DNA of 19,028 bases from Desulfobacteraceae bacterium UBA2230. GTDB lineage: Bacteria > Desulfobacterota > Desulfobacteria > Desulfobacterales > Desulfosarcinaceae. This document shows positions 15,162-19,028 of this stretch, one piece after another (the stretch's first letter is position 1; each line of letters begins with the position of its first letter). Under the pieces are notes generated by a model. It did not search any database, was not told the DNA's origin, and saw nothing but the letters and a program-made list of their open reading frames with translations. The translations under genes and the position numbers were made by a program. The stretch spans positions 1,710-20,737 of the forward strand of contig DDYQ01000131.1 of assembly GCA_002348005.1 (NCBI GenBank), in the 5' to 3' direction.

Positions 15162-16496
15162 CTATTCGGCGACCCTGTGGGGCCAGCCGATTTTTTGATC
15201 GCACCACTGGGCAGTTGCCAGAAGGTGGTCGTCGCTGGATATCGGGCTGACGATCTGCAGGCCGATGGGCAGGCCCTGCGGGCCTTTTCCGGCTGGCAGG
15301 GTAATGGCAGGGACGCCGCACAGGGTCCAGATGGTACAAAAGGCCGGGTCGCCGGTTCCGGAGAGGTCCGCTGGAGCCTCTCCCGGTGCGGCCAGCGTAA
15401 TGATCCCGTCAAACCCATTAAAAAAGACATGCAGATCCGCGGCAAGCTCAGCCTTTTGCGCCAGCGCCCGGTTCAACTCGAATGGCGCGATAGCAGCACC
15501 TTCGTCGATCAAAGCGTTGAGGCGGAAGCTTAACCGCTGGCGCTCGCGACGCTGCAGCTCCGCGAAGACTCTGGCCCCTTCAGCCCACATAATCGTACGG
15601 TGTACGGCGTGAGCGTCTTCGAAGACCTTCGGCAGCACCCGGTCTTCAACGCTGGCGCCCGCAGCGCGCAGTCGCTCCACAGTGTCGAGGAAATGCTTCT
15701 GCGCAGGGGCGTCGGCCAGGTGCCAGACCGGGGAACGCACCGCTGCGAGTCGCGGTGCGACCGCGAGGGAGGCTATCTCTCCCGTGACGGTTGCCGTAGG
15801 GTCACCATGTGCGGCGAGAACGGCTGCCATGAGAGCGGCATCGGGTACGCTTCGAGCGAAGACCCCCACTTGATCGAGACTGGGACTAAAGGGGTGGATG
15901 CCGTCCAGGGAAATTGCGCCCGCAGTCGGTTTAAATCCCACCACCCCGCAAAAGGCCGCCGGACGGATCACCGAGCCATTGGTTTGTGTGCCGATCGCCG
16001 CGCTTACGAACCCGGCGGCCACTGCCGCTGCCGAGCCGCTGGACGATCCTCCGGGCGTATGGGCCGGGTTCCACGGATTGCGGGCCTTGCCGGGGGTGTA
16101 AAAGGCAAACTCCGCAGTGACCGTCTTGCCGATCACAATGGCACCGGCGCCTTCCAGGCGCCGCACGACCTCGGCCGATCGCCGGGGAACAAAGCCGGCA
16201 AAAACGGGAGATCCCATACCCGTTGGAATGCCCTCGGTTTCCACGATATCCTTGATGCCGATCCCTCAACCATGGAGCGGGCCCAGCCGCGCCCCGGACC
16301 GCTGACGGTCATCGGCCTCTCCTGCCAGAGCCAGCGCCCTTTCCCTGTCGATCCACTGGAAAGCCTGAACCATGTCCTCCCGGTCCCAAATGCGTTCCAG
16401 AAGCGCGCGCGTAAGCGCTGCGCTGGTCAGATCTCCGCTGCGGATAGCGTGGGCAGCCTCCCGCAGGCCCAGACGGTAGAGTGCCGTATTGATCAT
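15162..16496 (-). pseudogene. amidase-signature enzyme interrupted by one in-frame TGA
   Basis: Read through the TGA at 16266-16268, this frame encodes a full-length (about 444-codon) amidase-signature hydrolase of amides or related C-N bonds. The N part (codons 1-76, from ATG 16496) ends ARLGPLHG; then comes TGA, then GIGIKDIVETEGIP in the same frame, where most family members read HGVPxGIKD. The catalytic triad is present: Lys82 in GIKD, cis-Ser in GGSSSGS (about 151-153) and nucleophile Ser about 175 in NGSVIRPAAFCGVVGFKPT. The start overlaps the dehydrogenase stop (ATGA). With the stop, only a 76-residue fragment is made; restart at GTG 16244 would lose the lysine. It could be a recent pseudogene, a sequence error or, less likely, recoding. 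Substrate unknown. Confidence 0.8.
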
Positions 16497-17497
16497 GGGT
16501 TTTCGACCTGTTGCGCCGACCCGCCGCCTGCCGCCTCCCGATTGACCCAATTGGGCGGTTTTCCGGTGGTCAAGGCCGCCACCAGGTTCTGAGCGGCCAG
16601 CATTGCCATGGCGTGCCGGGTCGCCGCCGATGAACTGGCGATATGAGGCGTGAGTACAACGTTTTTGAGCGGGATCAGGGCCGGGTTCAAGGCCGGCTCA
16701 TTTTCGAATACGTCCAGTCCGGCACCCCCCAATCGGCCGCTTGTCAAGAACTCCACCAGGGCCGCGTCATCCACAACACCGCCTCGGGCCGCATTGATGA
16801 TGATGGCTCCCGGCTTCATGCGGGCCAGTTCGGGACGCCCGATCAAATGGTGGGTCGAGGGAGCGTAGGGCACATGCAGGGTCAAAATATCGGACCGCGC
16901 CAGGAGTTCTTCCCTGGTCACAAAGGTGGCGTTGCAGTCACGTTCCACCTCGGCGTCTGCCTGCCGCGTGCTGTGGTACAGGACCGTCATGTCGAAGCCA
17001 GCTGCCCGGCGCGCCACCTTGCGGCCGATACGGCCCAATCCCAGGATGCCCAGCGTGGCATGGTGCACGTCGACCCCCAGGAACTGCTTCAGGTACCAGC
17101 CCTTCCACTCTCCGGCGCGCAAATGCGCATCGGATTCAACGACCCGGCGCGCCGTCGCCAGGATCAGTGCCCAGGTAAAATCCGCCGTGCTGTCGTCCAG
17201 AACCCCGGGTGTGTTGGTCACCATGACCCCGGCCCGGGAACAGGCCGCAAGGTCGATGTTGTTGTAGCCCACGGCGATGTTGCAAACCGCTTTGAGCCTG
17301 GGGCAAGCGGCGAGCAGGTCTGCATCCACCCGGTCCACCAGGGTGGTCATGACACCGTCCTTGTCGGCCAGGCTTCGGGCCAGCGTCTGCGGATTCATGG
17401 GCTGGTCACCTTGGTTCGAGGTCACCACAAAGTGGCCGGCAAGATATTCCAGCACATCGTCGAATATTTCGCGGGTCACCAGTATGTTGGGTTTCAT
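16493..17497 (-). CDS. NAD(P)-dependent D-2-hydroxyacid dehydrogenase (glyoxylate/hydroxypyruvate reductase-like)
   Basis: A 334-residue cytoplasmic oxidoreductase interconverting 2-oxo acids and D-2-hydroxy acids. The Rossmann motif GLGRIGRKVARRA is followed by HSTR at the end of the second strand, where an arginine often favours NADP(H). The catalytic set is visible: Arg in NAARGG, Glu in FENEP and His in TPHIASSS. The signatures LHVPYAPSTHHLIG and AGLDVFENEP are intact. I choose ATG 17497 because AAAGGA lies eight bases upstream; the frame is open to 17557, but that would run into the preceding gene. It sits 32 bases after a TRAP large permease and overlaps the amidase start by four bases, suggesting that the importer carries a hydroxy or keto acid, or its amide. 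Confidence 0.93.
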   Translation of the reverse strand: MKPNILVTREIFDDVLEYLAGHFVVTSNQGDQPMNPQTLARSLADKDGVMTTLVDRVDADLLAACPRLKAVCNIAVGYNNIDLAACSRAGVMVTNTPGVLDDSTADFTWALILATARRVVESDAHLRAGEWKGWYLKQFLGVDVHHATLGILGLGRIGRKVARRAAGFDMTVLYHSTRQADAEVERDCNATFVTREELLARSDILTLHVPYAPSTHHLIGRPELARMKPGAIIINAARGGVVDDAALVEFLTSGRLGGAGLDVFENEPALNPALIPLKNVVLTPHIASSSAATRHAMAMLAAQNLVAALTTGKPPNWVNREAAGGGSAQQVENP

Positions 17498-17529
17498 GCA
17501 CGTATTCCTTTGCGATAGATGAACTGCCC

Positions 17530-19028
17530 TTATTGGTATACCAAAGACGGTAACCACAACCCGATCGCCGGAAACAGGTAGAGCAATGCGAGCGTGACCA
17601 CCTGAATGGCCATAAAGGGCAGCATGCCGAGGAAGATCTGGTTGAGCGTTACATAATCCGGCGCCACTCCTTTGAGGTAAAATGCGGCCATGGCCACCGG
17701 CGGTGATAGAAAGGCTGTCTGCAGGTTCAGCGCCACCAGAAGGCCGAAGAAAAGCGGATCGATGCTGAAATGCGCAAGCAGTGGCAGGAAAATGGGCATG
17801 AAAATAACGATGATTTCAGTCCATTCCAGCGGCCAGCCCAGTAAAAATATGATTACCTGGGCCAGGAGCATGAACTGAACAGGGGACAGATCCAGCGATA
17901 TGACCCAGGTATTGATGATCTCCTGTCCGCCGAGCAGGGCAAAGGCCGCGGCAAAAATACTGGAACCGACAAATAGCCAGCATACCATTGCGCTGGTCCT
18001 GGCGGTAAGAAAAACCGACTCCTTGACCATTTGCAAATTGAGCTGCCGGTAGGCCGCCGCCAGCACGAAGCCGCCGAAGGATCCCATGGCCGCTGCCTCC
18101 GTCGGCGTGGCCAGACCGACGATGATCGTTCCCAATACGCCAAGGATCAACATCGCCAAAGGAAAAAACGAGCCCAGCAGCATTTTGAAGATCTCAAGGC
18201 GCACAAAGGTAAAAATTACATAGAAGATCGCCAGGCCCACCGCTATGATACCCAGCGTGATCCAGAAGCCCGTCGGCGCCGGTTTACGCTGAACCGTAGC
18301 GCCCGGAGGTTCTTCGCCCGCGCTTTGCGCTTCGGTTTCCGCCGGTGTTTCAGCAGGGGTTTCCGGAGGCTCCTCCAGCGGCGGCTCCTGCAGGCCTCCT
18401 TCCGCCTGGTCCTCTGCTTCCGGCTCCTGCAAGCCCCCGCCGTAGTACTCTTGCTCTTCGCTGAATGCCCCGGAGCCCATGGCGACCAATCCTTCGGGCA
18501 CCTCTTCCTCAGGGGCAGTTATGACCAGGTAGACCGATCCCATGAGCAGTGCGGCCGCCAGGGCCGGCAACGCGGCGATGATCAGGTGCCTGACCAGCGT
18601 GCGCATGGGAACCGCGGCATTGCGGCGGCCCTTGATGGCGCCGATCAGACCGGCCATAACATTGGCGCTGCGCTCTCTGATGATGATTTGGGAAAATTCG
18701 GGTATCGGCACACGCCGGTCTTCCACGGAGAGGGGTGGGGCGGCGCTGGGTTTGAGTTTGGCATAGATGATGACGCTGCCGATATACAACCCCGACAGCA
18801 GGAGTCCGGGAAAAAATGCGCCGGCGTATAGCTTGACTACCGACACCCCCGCGGTGGCCCCATAGAGGATCAACAGCACCGAGGGCGGTATCAAAATGCC
18901 CAGGGTGCCGCCCGCGGTCACCGATCCTGCCGCCAGCCGGACATTGTAGCCGGCCTTGAGCATCGCCGGGAAGGCAAGCAGGCCCATCAGCGTCACCACA
19001 GCACCGATGATGCCGGTGGCGGTGGAGA
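17530..19028 (-). CDS. TRAP transporter large permease, long form with acidic/proline-rich insert (5' end outside the window)
   Basis: At least 499 residues of an inner-membrane DctM-family permease; the frame stays open to the right edge, where STATGIIGAVV precedes the part seen. Core motifs are LGILIPPSVLLILYG, GLATPTEAAAMG and FLSPPVAMAAFYL near the C-terminus. Compared with the 433-residue DctM at 8965-10266, about 165 extra residues lie between the FFPGLLL and PTEAAA motifs. They include extra hydrophobic helices and an 80-residue segment rich in Glu, Pro and Ala (18274-18516) with a 13-residue repeat. Long permeases of this sort occur in the group with FcbT3/mannitol-type TRAP transporters (from memory). 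Small permease and binding protein are expected upstream, outside the window. It heads an operon with the dehydrogenase and amidase. Confidence 0.88.
   Translation of the reverse strand, partial: STATGIIGAVVTLMGLLAFPAMLKAGYNVRLAAGSVTAGGTLGILIPPSVLLILYGATAGVSVVKLYAGAFFPGLLLSGLYIGSVIIYAKLKPSAAPPLSVEDRRVPIPEFSQIIIRERSANVMAGLIGAIKGRRNAAVPMRTLVRHLIIAALPALAAALLMGSVYLVITAPEEEVPEGLVAMGSGAFSEEQEYYGGGLQEPEAEDQAEGGLQEPPLEEPPETPAETPAETEAQSAGEEPPGATVQRKPAPTGFWITLGIIAVGLAIFYVIFTFVRLEIFKMLLGSFFPLAMLILGVLGTIIVGLATPTEAAAMGSFGGFVLAAAYRQLNLQMVKESVFLTARTSAMVCWLFVGSSIFAAAFALLGGQEIINTWVISLDLSPVQFMLLAQVIIFLLGWPLEWTEIIVIFMPIFLPLLAHFSIDPLFFGLLVALNLQTAFLSPPVAMAAFYLKGVAPDYVTLNQIFLGMLPFMAIQVVTLALLYLFPAIGLWLPSLVYQ
18274..18516 (-). 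repeat. coding low-complexity Glu/Pro/Ala insert with a 13-residue tandem repeat
   Basis: Within the long TRAP permease, residues APEEEVPEG to PPGATVQRKPAP are acidic, proline-rich and have no hydrophobic helix. GGLQEPEAEDQAE is followed directly by GGLQEPPLEEPPE, a 13-residue (39-base) repeat. It is visible in DNA as CGGCTCCTGC at 18382-18391 and again at 18421-18430. A shorter ETPA repeat follows. Such segments commonly vary in copy number between strains. Confidence 0.75.

Noticed and set aside
16260..16330. Selenocysteine at the amidase TGA
   Set aside because: No clear SECIS-type stem-loop is seen right after the TGA and the residue is not catalytic in the family. Kept only as a minor alternative in the finding.
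15600..16592. Long plus-strand open frame (330 codons) across the amidase
   Set aside because: Antisense to clear amidase and dehydrogenase motifs, with an arginine/glycine/serine-rich composition typical of a high-GC shadow frame.
1..19028. CRISPR arrays, tRNA or rRNA genes, insertion sequences
   Set aside because: Looked for by eye; no regularly spaced repeats, cloverleaf genes, transposase motifs or terminal inverted repeats were seen. A tool-based scan was not possible.

Overview
The window looks like chromosomal DNA from an anaerobic, Gram-negative, fatty/organic-acid-degrading bacterium. The most likely group is Desulfobacterota (Desulfosarcina/Desulfobacterales-like). This rests on gene content and style: a moderately high-GC genome, an outer-membrane beta-barrel protein, TRAP carboxylate importers, KstR2/FadR-like TetR regulation, and a CoA-ligase/carboxyltransferase/hydratase set. 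No rRNA or tRNA gene, CRISPR array or insertion sequence was recognised, so taxonomy is inference only.

Region 1 (1-6311) is a run of mostly unrelated housekeeping or accessory genes. It holds the 3' tail of an unidentified gene closed by a long perfect hairpin and a TIGR04219-like outer-membrane beta-barrel. A convergent MFS transporter overlaps the barrel gene tail to tail by 11 bp. Next come a membrane-anchored fused methionine sulfoxide reductase MsrAB, D-aminoacyl-tRNA deacylase (dtd), an EamA/DMT permease and a LysE-type exporter. dtd and lysE each have a recognisable sigma-70-type promoter.

Region 2 (about 6550-14992) is a catabolic operon on the + strand. Order: TetR repressor; TRAP binding protein, small permease and large permease (dctP-dctQ-dctM); crotonase-family enoyl-CoA hydratase; acyl-CoA ligase; methylcrotonyl/geranyl-CoA-carboxylase-type carboxyltransferase; and a MaoC hydratase. 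A perfect 7-bp inverted repeat (CTACCGA-TCGT-TCGGTAG) lies at the predicted transcription start of tetR and is very probably the operator. The logic is import of a carboxylate, activation to its CoA thioester, carboxylation (or decarboxylation) and hydration, with the regulator probably sensing a CoA ester. No biotin carboxylase, biotin carrier or acyl-CoA dehydrogenase lies in the operon, so these would have to come from elsewhere. Two strong hairpins, one between dctP and dctQ and one at the carboxyltransferase stop codon, probably tune relative expression.

Region 3 (15162-19028) is a second operon on the - strand that enters from beyond the right edge. It encodes an unusual long TRAP large permease with an acidic, proline-rich 13-residue repeat insert, an NAD(P)-dependent D-2-hydroxyacid dehydrogenase, and an amidase-signature enzyme. 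The amidase frame has an intact catalytic triad but is interrupted by a single in-frame TGA just before the catalytic-lysine motif.

The main candidates for something new are the orphan carboxyltransferase operon with its TetR operator, the TGA-interrupted amidase, and the repeat-bearing TRAP permease.
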